Below are positions 1 through 5,872 of a DNA stretch of 6,654 nt, piece after piece. The notes under the pieces are model-generated. The model had not been told where the DNA came from and did not search any database. It worked only from the letters and a program-made list of their open reading frames with translations. Origin of the DNA: Gammaproteobacteria bacterium (GTDB lineage Bacteria; Pseudomonadota; Gammaproteobacteria; Chromatiales; Chromatiaceae); the NCBI GenBank assembly GCA_030621975.1, contig JAUXGQ010000086.1, positions 1 to 6,654 of the forward strand, read 5' to 3'. Positions within the stretch are counted from its first letter, which is position 1, and each line of letters opens with the position of its first letter. The position numbers and the translations under genes were made by a program.

Positions 1-530
1 GCCAGCCCCATGCCGAAGACAATGCCGCGAAACGCCATGGATACCGGATTGACCAGTTCCCAGACGATCGAGCCCGTGATCAGCGGCAGAACCAGGGTCA
101 GCCCCAACATCCAGTAACGGGTGGAGCGCGAGATCCGTGATGCCCCACTGAATCCCGACTTCCTGCGCAGCCATTCTGCTGCGTCGCTGATGACATTGAC
201 GGGACAAACCCAGGAACAGTACACCCGCCCACCGACCAGAAAATAAAGGGCCAGTATGATCAGGACGCCGATGATGGCGTTGACTTCCGGTATCACACCG
301 GCCAGGGCCGCCTGCAGCAGGACATGGGGATCGGTCAACGGCAGCACGTCCAGGGTCATGCTGTAGGCCAGGTTGCCCTTGGCGACCCACACCCCCAGCA
401 AGGGGCCGAGCAGGAACAGGCCGAGGATAGACAACTGACTCAGGCGCCTGAGTATCAGCCACTTGTGCGCACTCATCCAGCCTCTGGCCGCAACGGCTTC
501 CGCGCCTGCCCTGTCCGGTCTGTTTGCCAT
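1..530 (-). CDS. napH: NapH, polytopic quinol-dehydrogenase subunit (3' end outside the window)
   Basis: Membrane partner of NapG; in the known Nap systems NapGH passes electrons from quinol towards periplasmic nitrate reductase. The 176 complete codons visible begin MANRPDRAG and align by eye with E. coli NapH from its first residue. Hydrophobic segments lie near residues 32-50, 84-100 and 140-158. The conserved cysteine motif CSWVCP is at 105-110 (C105, C109, then Pro110), the site type implicated in quinol or metal chemistry in NapH/NosR-like proteins. The WEL(V/I)NP block follows at 157-162. E. coli NapH is 287 residues, so roughly the last 110, including the C-terminal [4Fe-4S] ferredoxin domain, lie outside. 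The ATG shares its A with the napG TGA stop (TGATG), and a G-rich Shine-Dalgarno-like run (about 533-541) precedes it, pointing to translational coupling. The truncation is a window effect; no damage is seen. Confidence 0.95.
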   Translation of the reverse strand, partial: MANRPDRAGAEAVAARGWMSAHKWLILRRLSQLSILGLFLLGPLLGVWVAKGNLAYSMTLDVLPLTDPHVLLQAALAGVIPEVNAIIGVLIILALYFLVGGRVYCSWVCPVNVISDAAEWLRRKSGFSGASRISRSTRYWMLGLTLVLPLITGSIVWELVNPVSMAFRGIVFGMGL

Positions 531-1399
531 CAGTCCCCCCTGAGTCCCTTATTCAAGGTTTCCAGGGGATTGGAAGAAAATGGCGTTTCTTCCTTCGCAT
601 CTTCGAGGATCAAACCCCTGCCCTGGAGATCGTACCTGACCCCTTCGGGAAGGTTGTACTGGTGAGGAAGGTCTGGCGTAACCAGGGCCCCCCCCGCCTT
701 TTCCTTCTCGTCCCAGCCAAGCCGGTAGTGACGACCCAACTCGCCCTTGGCGAGGTGCATCGGAAAGACCTTGACCGCCGCCTCTTCCAGGATACAGGCC
801 CTCTCACACAGACCGCAGCCCGTACAGGCACTGGAATGCACCACCGGAATGAACAGGGCGTGCTTTCCGGAACGCTTGTTGTGCTGATACTCCAGGGAGA
901 TCGCCTTGCCGCGCAGGGGACAGACGTTGAAACAGACCTCACAACGCAGCCCGAGAAAGGCGATACAGGTCTCCTGGTCCACCAGCACCGCGAGGCCCAT
1001 GCGGGATTCATTGATATCGGTGAGACTGTGGTCCAACGCGTTGGTCGGGCAGGCCAGCACACAGGGGATGTCTTCACACATCTCGCAGGGGCCGGTCCGG
1101 GCCGTGAAATAAGGCGTACCCGCGGGTACCTCGTCGCCCGGCTTGCCCAGCTCCAAAATGTCGAAGGGACAATCGTGCACACACAGTCCACAGCGAATGC
1201 AGGTACCGAGAAAATCCTCTTCCGGCAAGGCGCCCGGAGGCCGGATGGCGGCGGCCGGCAGCGAGGATGCCTTTTGGGAATAGAGTCCCAGACCGGCGCC
1301 CATGAGCCCCACGCCGCAGGCCGTCTTGAGCAGGTTGCCCAGGAACTGACGCCGGTTGACGGCCTTGATCCTGTCATCTTTTATGCCGGAATCAGGCAT
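530..1399 (-). CDS. napG: NapG, Tat-exported ferredoxin-type subunit with four [4Fe-4S] cysteine groups
   Basis: Periplasmic iron-sulphur protein that works with NapH in quinol oxidation for nitrate reduction. The 289-residue product starts with a twin-arginine signal (N15-R16-R17-Q-F-L, hydrophobic stretch about 22-40). Four cysteine groups are visible: C67/C70/C73/C77-Pro, C105/C108/C113/C117-Pro, C145/C153/C156/C160-Pro and C192/C195/C198/C202. Blocks RPPGALPE, CEMCEDIPC, MGLAVLVDQE and LAKGELGRHYRLGW match NapG closely. E. coli NapG is 231 residues; the extra length here is mainly a C-terminal tail after about residue 230 with no cysteines. The ATG at 1399 is preceded by only a weak ribosome site (TAAGATTTGG...). 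It lies 77 nt after napA, so initiation may depend on readthrough from napA. The stop overlaps the napH start by one base. Identity is secure; the exact start is less so, although the signal sequence fits. Confidence 0.96.
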   Translation of the reverse strand: MPDSGIKDDRIKAVNRRQFLGNLLKTACGVGLMGAGLGLYSQKASSLPAAAIRPPGALPEEDFLGTCIRCGLCVHDCPFDILELGKPGDEVPAGTPYFTARTGPCEMCEDIPCVLACPTNALDHSLTDINESRMGLAVLVDQETCIAFLGLRCEVCFNVCPLRGKAISLEYQHNKRSGKHALFIPVVHSSACTGCGLCERACILEEAAVKVFPMHLAKGELGRHYRLGWDEKEKAGGALVTPDLPHQYNLPEGVRYDLQGRGLILEDAKEETPFSSNPLETLNKGLRGD

Positions 1400-1443
1400 C
1401 TATTAAAACCAACCAAATCTTACCGTTAAGTCGCTTGATTACC

Positions 1444-1463
1444 GGCCCGGCCGAAGCCGGGCC
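1444..1463 (-). promoter_or_regulatory. Intercistronic GC hairpin with UUCG tetraloop between napA and napG
   Basis: On the nap transcript an 8-bp, all-G/C stem (GGCCCGGC paired with GCCGGGCC) closes on the loop TTCG. This gives the C(UUCG)G tetraloop known to be exceptionally stable. It begins 13 nt after the napA stop and ends 44 nt before the napG start. No run of U follows (the next bases are GGTAATCAAG), so it does not look like a full intrinsic terminator. I infer a role in partial attenuation, or in protecting the 3' end of processed napFDA mRNA so that NapA is made in excess over NapGH. The structure is seen directly; the function is not. Confidence 0.6.
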
Positions 1464-1476
1464 ATGTACCTTAGCC

Positions 1477-4005
1477 TCAGGCCTTTCTCACCTTCACCGC
1501 GCACTTCTTGTAGTCCGTTTCCTTGGACAGCGGATCGGTGGCGTCCAGGGTCAGTTTATTGACCAGGCGGCTCGCATCGAACCAGGGGATGAATATCAGC
1601 CCCTCGGGCATGCGATTGCGGCCTCGGGTTTCCACCCGCGCCACCAGTTCCCCGCGGCGGGTCTGCAGCCTGGCCATCTGGCCGCTGCGCAGCCTGCGCT
1701 TCTTGGCATCCTTCTTGTGCATGAACACCACCGCATCGGGGACCGCCCGATGGAGCTCGGGCACGCGCTGGGTCATGGAGCCCGAATGCCAGTGTTCGAG
1801 CACGCGTCCGGTGCACAGCCACAGATCGTATTCCTTGTCCGGACTCTCCGCCGGCGGCTCGTAGGGTGCAAAGATGATGTTGGCCCGACCCTCGTTGCCT
1901 TTTTTTCCGTAGAAGAACACCTCACCCTTGGCCACCTTCGGGTTGGTCTTCTTGACATAAGGGTCATAGCCCTCGCGGAAGCGCCACAGGGTCTCCTTGC
2001 CATCGACCACCGGCCAGCGCAGTCCGCGCGTCTTATGGTAGGCGTCGAAGTCCGCCAGATCGTGGGCATGACCACGGCCAAAGCTGGCGTATTCTTCGAA
2101 CAGCCCCTTCTGCACGTAGTAGCCGAAGTGGTCCATCTCGTCGTTTTCGTAGGCGTTGCCGTCGCTGTCGGTGACGGTCTGTTTGGGGAACTTGTTGACC
2201 ACCCCGTTCTCGAACAGGATCTCGTACACCGTCTTGCCCCGGTATTCGGGCTTCTTGGCCAGCAGTTCCTCGGGCCAGACCTCCTCGACCTTGAAGCGTT
2301 TGGAGAACTCCATGGTCTGCCACAGGTCCGACGTCGACTCACCCGGCGCCTTGACCTGCTGGCGCCAGAACTGGGTGCGCCGTTCCGCATTGCCATAGGC
2401 CCCTTCTTTCTCGGCCCACATGGCGGTGGGCAGGATCAGATCGGCCGCCATCGCGGAGACCGTCGGGTAGGGGTCGGAGACGGCGATGAAGTTGCGGGGG
2501 TCACGCCAGCCCGGGAAAGGCTCTTCATTGGTGTTGGCCGCCGCCTGCATGTTGTTGTTGCACTGCTGCCAGTAACAGTTCATCTTGGCATCCTTGAGCA
2601 TGCGCATCATCAGCACCGCATGGTAGCCCGGCTTGGGATTGATGGTCCCCTCCGGCAGTTGCCAGATCTTCTCGGAAAAATCCCGGTGCGCCTTCTTCTT
2701 CACCACCAGGTCGGCCGGCAGGCGATGGGAAAAGGTGCCCACCTCACGGGCGGTGCCGCAGGCCGAGGGCTGGCCGGTGAGCGAAAAGGGGCTGTTGCCC
2801 GGCTCGGAGATCTTGCCCATCAGCAGATGCACGTTGTAGCACAGGCCGTTGACCCATACGCCGCGCGTGTGCTGGTTGAAGCCCATGGTCCAGAAAGACG
2901 AGACCTTCTTGTTCGGGTCGGCGTAGACCTTGGCCAGCTTCTCGAGCTTGGCCTTGGGCACACCGGACATCTTGCTCGCCTTCTCCAGGGTATAGGGGGC
3001 CACGGATTTGGCGTATTCCTCGAAGCTGATCTTGGTTAACTTGCCTTTGCCCGCGTTCTTGGCGGCCTTCTCCCGGGGATCTTCCGGCCGCAGCCCGTAC
3101 CCGATGTCCGTGGCCGTCTTGGTGAACTGCACGTGCTTTTCGACAAAATCCTTGTTATAGGCCTTGTTCTGGATGATGTAGTTGGCGATGTAGTTAAGAA
3201 TCGCCAGGTCCGTTTGGGGCGTGAACACCATCCCGTTATCGGCCAGCTCGAAACAACGGTGTTCGTAGGTGGACAGGACGTGGACTTCGCAACCCGGCTT
3301 GGTGAGACGGGTATCGGTGAGTCGCGACCACAGGATTGGATGCATCTCCGCCATGTTGGCGCCCCAGAGCACGAAGGCATCCGCGTGCTCCAGATCGTCA
3401 TAGCATCCCATGGGCTCGTCGATGCCGAAGGCGCGCATGAAGGCACCCACCGCCGAGGCCATGCAGTGGCGGGCGTTGGGATCCAGGTTATTGGAGCGCA
3501 ACCCCGCTTTTATGAACTTGGAGGCCGCATAGCCCTCCCACACCGTCCACTGGCCGGAACCGAACATGCCCACTCCCGAGGGTCCCTTTTCCTTGAGGGC
3601 CGCTTTCCATTTCTCGGCCATGACATCGAAGGCCTCATCCCAGGACACCTCCTCGAAATCGCCATTCTTGTCATATTTGCCGTTTTTCTTGCGCAGCAGG
3701 GGCTTGGTCAAGCGGTCCTTGCCGTACATGATCTTGGTCAGAAAATAGCCTTTGATACAGTTGAGGCCTCTGTTGACCGGGGCATCCGGATCGCCCTGGT
3801 TGGCCACCATTTTTCCGTCCTTGACACCCGCCAGAACGCTGCATCCGGTACCGCAGAAGCGGCAGGGTATCTTGTCCCAACGAATACCGGCGTCGCCGGC
3901 TTCGCTTGCCGCCAGCACCTTGGCTGCCGGAAGCGTAACACCCGCCGTTGCTGCCGCCGCCGCGACCGCCTGGGTCTTGATAAATTCTCGTCTACTTAGT
4001 TTCAC
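1477..4005 (-). CDS. napA: NapA, periplasmic nitrate reductase catalytic subunit
   Basis: Reduces nitrate to nitrite in the periplasm using a Mo-bis(MGD) centre and one [4Fe-4S] cluster. From the GTG at 4005 the precursor is 842 residues (E. coli NapA is 828). It opens with a twin-arginine signal (S-R5-R6-E-F-I-K, Ala-rich segment 13-22, likely cleavage near A32-A33). The cluster ligands are C48, C51, C55 and C83, followed by the conserved K85 that bridges cluster and pterin. C181 in RHCMASAV is the expected Mo ligand. Further NapA hallmarks are WTMGFNQHTRGVWVNG (372-387), the TGQPSACGTAREVGTF block (410-425) and the C-terminal cofactor-binding segment TGRVLEHWHSGSMT (732-745). A longer frame reaches an upstream ATG-like start at 4038. 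GTG 4005 is preferred because AGGAGGT lies 5 nt before it and the product then begins exactly as NapA should. The start overlaps the end of napD by 14 nt. No broken or missing catalytic residue was noticed. Confidence 0.98.
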   Translation of the reverse strand: MKLSRREFIKTQAVAAAAATAGVTLPAAKVLAASEAGDAGIRWDKIPCRFCGTGCSVLAGVKDGKMVANQGDPDAPVNRGLNCIKGYFLTKIMYGKDRLTKPLLRKKNGKYDKNGDFEEVSWDEAFDVMAEKWKAALKEKGPSGVGMFGSGQWTVWEGYAASKFIKAGLRSNNLDPNARHCMASAVGAFMRAFGIDEPMGCYDDLEHADAFVLWGANMAEMHPILWSRLTDTRLTKPGCEVHVLSTYEHRCFELADNGMVFTPQTDLAILNYIANYIIQNKAYNKDFVEKHVQFTKTATDIGYGLRPEDPREKAAKNAGKGKLTKISFEEYAKSVAPYTLEKASKMSGVPKAKLEKLAKVYADPNKKVSSFWTMGFNQHTRGVWVNGLCYNVHLLMGKISEPGNSPFSLTGQPSACGTAREVGTFSHRLPADLVVKKKAHRDFSEKIWQLPEGTINPKPGYHAVLMMRMLKDAKMNCYWQQCNNNMQAAANTNEEPFPGWRDPRNFIAVSDPYPTVSAMAADLILPTAMWAEKEGAYGNAERRTQFWRQQVKAPGESTSDLWQTMEFSKRFKVEEVWPEELLAKKPEYRGKTVYEILFENGVVNKFPKQTVTDSDGNAYENDEMDHFGYYVQKGLFEEYASFGRGHAHDLADFDAYHKTRGLRWPVVDGKETLWRFREGYDPYVKKTNPKVAKGEVFFYGKKGNEGRANIIFAPYEPPAESPDKEYDLWLCTGRVLEHWHSGSMTQRVPELHRAVPDAVVFMHKKDAKKRRLRSGQMARLQTRRGELVARVETRGRNRMPEGLIFIPWFDASRLVNKLTLDATDPLSKETDYKKCAVKVRKA

Positions 4006-4258
4006 TGATAACCTCCTCATCCATATCTTCATCGCCACCGTAGTGATAAATCATCACCGCGTTGATAACGCCATCTACATCATTGAACCTCGCTACGGTG
4101 TCGGACATGGTGCTGTCACCCGTATCCTCCACCGTAACAATCAGTTTTCCTTCCTCCGACCCGCCGTGCACCTCAACCCCTGGCAGGCGCTCCAGATTCG
4201 TTTGCACCGCAGCCAGGTTTTCGGGCCTGGCGCGCACCACCACGCTACAGATGTTCAT
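3992..4258 (-). CDS. napD: NapD, Tat signal-peptide chaperone for NapA
   Basis: Small cytoplasmic chaperone; members of the NapD family bind the twin-arginine signal of NapA and hold back export until the cofactor is loaded. The 88-residue product begins MNICSVVVRARPENLAAVQ and continues with LPGVEVHGGSEEGKLIVTVE (residues about 24-43), the signature pattern of the NapD ferredoxin-like fold. The C-terminal end is strongly acidic (about residues 75-84, GDEDMDEEV). The ATG overlaps the napF stop as ATGA, and a GGGAG sequence about 13 nt upstream gives only modest independent ribosome binding. Coupling to napF is therefore likely. The stop lies 14 nt inside napA, so chaperone and client are translated together. 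A much longer in-frame extension upstream exists but covers napF in a shadow frame and is not real. Confidence 0.95.
   Translation of the reverse strand: MNICSVVVRARPENLAAVQTNLERLPGVEVHGGSEEGKLIVTVEDTGDSTMSDTVARFNDVDGVINAVMIYHYGGDEDMDEEVISETK
4011..4017 (-). promoter_or_regulatory. Strong Shine-Dalgarno of napA, selecting the GTG start
   Basis: AGGAGGT on the minus strand lies inside the end of napD, 5 nt before GTG 4005. It is the best ribosome site in the operon and decides the napA start: the alternative at 4038 lies upstream of it and would add 11 residues ahead of the Tat signal. Confidence 0.85.
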
Positions 4259-4815
4259 ATTGCCGACAGATCTCCCACCGTCTGAGCCGGTTTCGGTTCC
4301 GGACCCGTTTCGGCCGGGCCGATAACGATCGAGCCGACCGGACATACCGATACGCATGCGCCGCAGCCGTTGCACTCCTCGGTATCGAGTAATGGCCGGG
4401 CGATGCCGCCCACTTCCAATCTGAAACGGATGGCTCGTTCCCCACAGGCCTCGCCGCAGGACCGGCATACCGTTCCATGCAGGGAAAGACAGGACTCGCC
4501 GATAGCGACCGCAAGCCGCCAGGGCAACTGCTCGGGATCGTCCGCGAATCTCAAGGCCCCGTATTCACAGGCCTTGGCGCAGTCCCCGCAGAAGGTGCAG
4601 CCGCCCGCCGAAAAATCCACCTGTGGATATCCGCCGCTTCCCCTTCGCAGGATTTTCTCGGGACAGGCACTGATGCAGTCATCGCAGCGCTCGCAGGCCT
4701 CGATGAACCGGCCCTCGGACAGCGCCCACGGCGGGCGCAGCGTAACCGCTTTGCCCCGCAGCTCGCCGTGCAGAAACTGCCTGCGGGATATCTCTGGACG
4801 GATGTCTGTGTACAA
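4255..4815 (-). CDS. napF: NapF, cytoplasmic ferredoxin-type NapA maturation protein
   Basis: Soluble iron-sulphur protein; NapF of other bacteria interacts with the NapA precursor in the cytoplasm and is linked to its Fe-S cluster assembly. The 186-residue product carries four cysteine groups: C41/C44/C47/C51-Pro, C73/C76/C79/C83, C109 plus C117/C120/C124, and C148/C151/C154/C158-Pro. The blocks RPPWALSEGRF, RRGSGGYPQVDF and CNGCGACVSVCPVGSI match E. coli NapF in order. ISRRQF near residues 9-14 resembles a twin-arginine motif, but no hydrophobic segment follows, as in other NapF proteins, so the protein should stay in the cytoplasm. The start is TTG at 4815: no ATG or GTG lies in frame between it and the upstream stop near 4852-4854, and only a weak GAG precedes it. 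The product ends in a Pro/Ala-rich tail. It is the first gene of the operon and lies directly downstream of the FNR-type promoter. Confidence 0.93.
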   Translation of the reverse strand: MYTDIRPEISRRQFLHGELRGKAVTLRPPWALSEGRFIEACERCDDCISACPEKILRRGSGGYPQVDFSAGGCTFCGDCAKACEYGALRFADDPEQLPWRLAVAIGESCLSLHGTVCRSCGEACGERAIRFRLEVGGIARPLLDTEECNGCGACVSVCPVGSIVIGPAETGPEPKPAQTVGDLSAI

Positions 4816-4848
4816 GTGTCGGTAAACTCGTGGGGCGGGTGCATGTAA

Positions 4849-4890
4849 TTTCTACCATGCCTGGAAAAACAAGTACTTGATTTGCGTCAA
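4849..4890 (-). promoter_or_regulatory. Predicted FNR/Anr-activated class II promoter of the nap operon
   Basis: The site TTGATTTGCGTCAA (4877-4890) matches the FNR/Anr consensus TTGAT-N4-ATCAA at nine of ten defined positions. Its centre is 4883.5. Placing that centre at -41.5, as in class II FNR promoters, predicts transcription from about 4842 and a -10 hexamer at 4854-4849. The minus-strand hexamer there is TAGAAA, four of six matches to TATAAT. The leader would then be about 27 nt to the napF TTG. FNR control of nap under oxygen limitation is established in enterobacteria; its use here is inferred from site and spacing. I saw no clear NarL/NarP 7-2-7 site. Confidence 0.75.
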
Positions 4891-5168
4891 CTAGACGTTC
4901 ATCAGTAAAAAATCAACTTCTGATTTCGCGACGGCCGTTCCTGTCGATACGGTTTTTTTGAAAGTGGTTTCCGTGGGTTCAGTGGCTATTTTTCCGCAGT
5001 AGGACATCCTAAGTCCGACAGGCTCCCAGCGACGTGGATACCCCCTTTTGCAATTCAGGTGGGTTTCTCTTAACATCCCAACGACGAAACTCACTGTGTA
5101 TTTTCTCGGTCGGAGATTAAGTCGGATCACGAGCCTGCCAGGCCGCGTTTTTGTGTGATATCCGGCGG

Positions 5169-5190
5169 TATATCGCCCCGGGGCGATATA
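5169..5190. promoter_or_regulatory. Perfect 22-bp palindrome upstream of napC (candidate operator)
   Basis: The arm TATATCGCCCC (5169-5179) is followed without a spacer by its exact reverse complement (5180-5190), giving a perfect 22-bp dyad with an AT-rich outside and a CCCC/GGGG core. It ends 49 bp before the napC start codon, where a promoter-proximal operator would sit. It does not match an FNR box, and I cannot assign it to a known regulator. No loop and no following T run are present, so an intrinsic terminator is unlikely. The palindrome is certain; regulatory use is inferred. Confidence 0.55.
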
Positions 5191-5227
5191 TGAAACCAGT
5201 TAAAAATCAAGAATCAAAGAATAGAAT

Positions 5228-5234
5228 AGGAGGT
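5228..5234 (+). promoter_or_regulatory. Shine-Dalgarno of the napC-like gene
   Basis: AGGAGGT, fully complementary to the 16S rRNA tail, lies 5 nt before the ATG at 5240. It supports that start and suggests efficient translation. It is preceded by an A-rich stretch (about 5201-5227) that is probably unstructured leader. Confidence 0.85.
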
Positions 5235-5239
5235 GGAGT

Positions 5240-5812
5240 ATGGGCCGCAAAGCAACGGGCACAGGTGCTTCGCGAACAAAAATCCTCATAGTCCTGGCGC
5301 TGGTGTTTGTCGCTGGCATCGGATTTGCCGGCGCATTCAACGCGGGGCTGTCCCACACGAACGAAATGGAGTTCTGTACCTCCTGCCACACCATGCAGGT
5401 AAACCTCAACGAATTAAAGGAAACTGCCCATTACAAAAACGCCTCGGGGGTGCGGGCGACCTGTTCGGACTGCCATGTTCCGAAACCCTTCGTACCCAAG
5501 ATGATTGCCAAGGTGATGGCCGCCAAGGATGTGTGGCACGAGATGCTCGGCACCATCGATACCCCGGAAAAATACGAAAACCTCCGTTGGGACATGGCCA
5601 GTCGGGTATGGGCCAAGATGCGGGCCAGCGACTCCCGCGAATGCCGTTCCTGCCATAATTACGACAACATGGACCTCAGCGAACAGGACCGCAGCGCCCG
5701 CAAGCGTCACGCCGCGGCCGTGGACGAGGGGAAAACCTGTATAGACTGTCACAAGGGGGTCGCCCACGAAGAGCCCGATGAACCGGACGAGGACGAGGAA
5801 GCCGAGGGCTAG
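5240..5812 (+). CDS. napC: NapC/NirT-family tetrahaem c-type cytochrome, membrane-anchored quinol dehydrogenase
   Basis: Takes electrons from membrane quinol and passes them to periplasmic reductases. The 190-residue protein has an N-terminal anchor (about residues 14-34) and four haem motifs: CTSCH 46-50, CSDCH 75-79, CRSCH 135-139 and CIDCH 167-171. A Met two residues after the first motif (CHTM) is typical of this family. H64, H157 and H176 lie where NapC has conserved distal histidines. Long blocks parallel E. coli NapC by eye: GVRATC-DCHVP (70-81), FVPKMI, IDTPEKYE (106-113), ECRSCHNYDNMD and TCIDCHKGVAH. NirT, TorC or CymA-like partners are alternatives, but the adjacent nap operon favours NapC. 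Unlike the E. coli layout, it is divergent from napF rather than after napB. The end, EEPDEPDEDEEAEG, is an unusual acidic tail. An AGGAGGT 5 nt upstream fixes the start. Confidence 0.92.
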   Translation: MGRKATGTGASRTKILIVLALVFVAGIGFAGAFNAGLSHTNEMEFCTSCHTMQVNLNELKETAHYKNASGVRATCSDCHVPKPFVPKMIAKVMAAKDVWHEMLGTIDTPEKYENLRWDMASRVWAKMRASDSRECRSCHNYDNMDLSEQDRSARKRHAAAVDEGKTCIDCHKGVAHEEPDEPDEDEEAEG

Positions 5813-5872
5813 GGGCAGCAGAGATCGAATGACTGCCCTCAGCAGTACCCTCACTGAACGGGAAAACCAACA

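Larger units (their letters stand above)
4816..5239. other. Divergent intergenic region between napF and napC
   Basis: This stretch of about 424 bp separates the two transcription units and looks richer in A+T than the flanking genes. It holds the napF promoter at its left end and the 22-bp palindrome and napC ribosome site at its right end. Between about 4895 and 5150 I see only weak inverted repeats (for example GGAC at 5002-5005 with GTCC at 5013-5016) and a minus-strand frame of 79 codons from a GTG (5130-4891) that I do not trust as a gene. No tRNA, small RNA or insertion sequence was recognised. Confidence 0.6.

Noticed and set aside
524..1429. Plus-strand open frame of 301 codons opposite napG
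   Set aside because: Antisense to NapG, whose four Fe-S cysteine groups make the minus strand certain.
1435..3039. Long plus-strand open frame of over 500 codons opposite napA
   Set aside because: It is exactly antisense to a confidently identified NapA, its translation is rich in Leu/Gly/His with no recognisable domain, and such frames are expected opposite high-GC genes.
3133..3999. Plus-strand open frame of 288 codons opposite the 5' half of napA
   Set aside because: Antisense shadow of NapA in GC-rich sequence; no domain or ribosome site.
4006..4038. Extended napA start at 4038
   Set aside because: It would add 11 residues before the Tat signal and lies upstream of the strong AGGAGGT that serves GTG 4005.
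4774..4791. SRRQF near the NapF N-terminus as a Tat export signal
   Set aside because: No hydrophobic segment follows, and NapF proteins are known to act in the cytoplasm.
4935..4959. CCGT/ACGG inverted repeat followed by seven T on the plus strand, as a terminator
   Set aside because: The stem is only 4 bp with a 10-nt loop, and no plus-strand gene lies upstream to be terminated.
4891..5130. Minus-strand frame of 79 codons starting at GTG, upstream of napF
   Set aside because: No recognisable family, no clear ribosome site, and it lies in the promoter-bearing intergenic region. It could be a small gene, but nothing positive supports it; conservation in relatives would change this.
5812..5839. 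GGGCAG/CTGCCC inverted repeat after the napC stop, as a terminator
   Set aside because: Six base pairs around a 14-nt loop with no T run; too weak to separate napC from the ankyrin gene.
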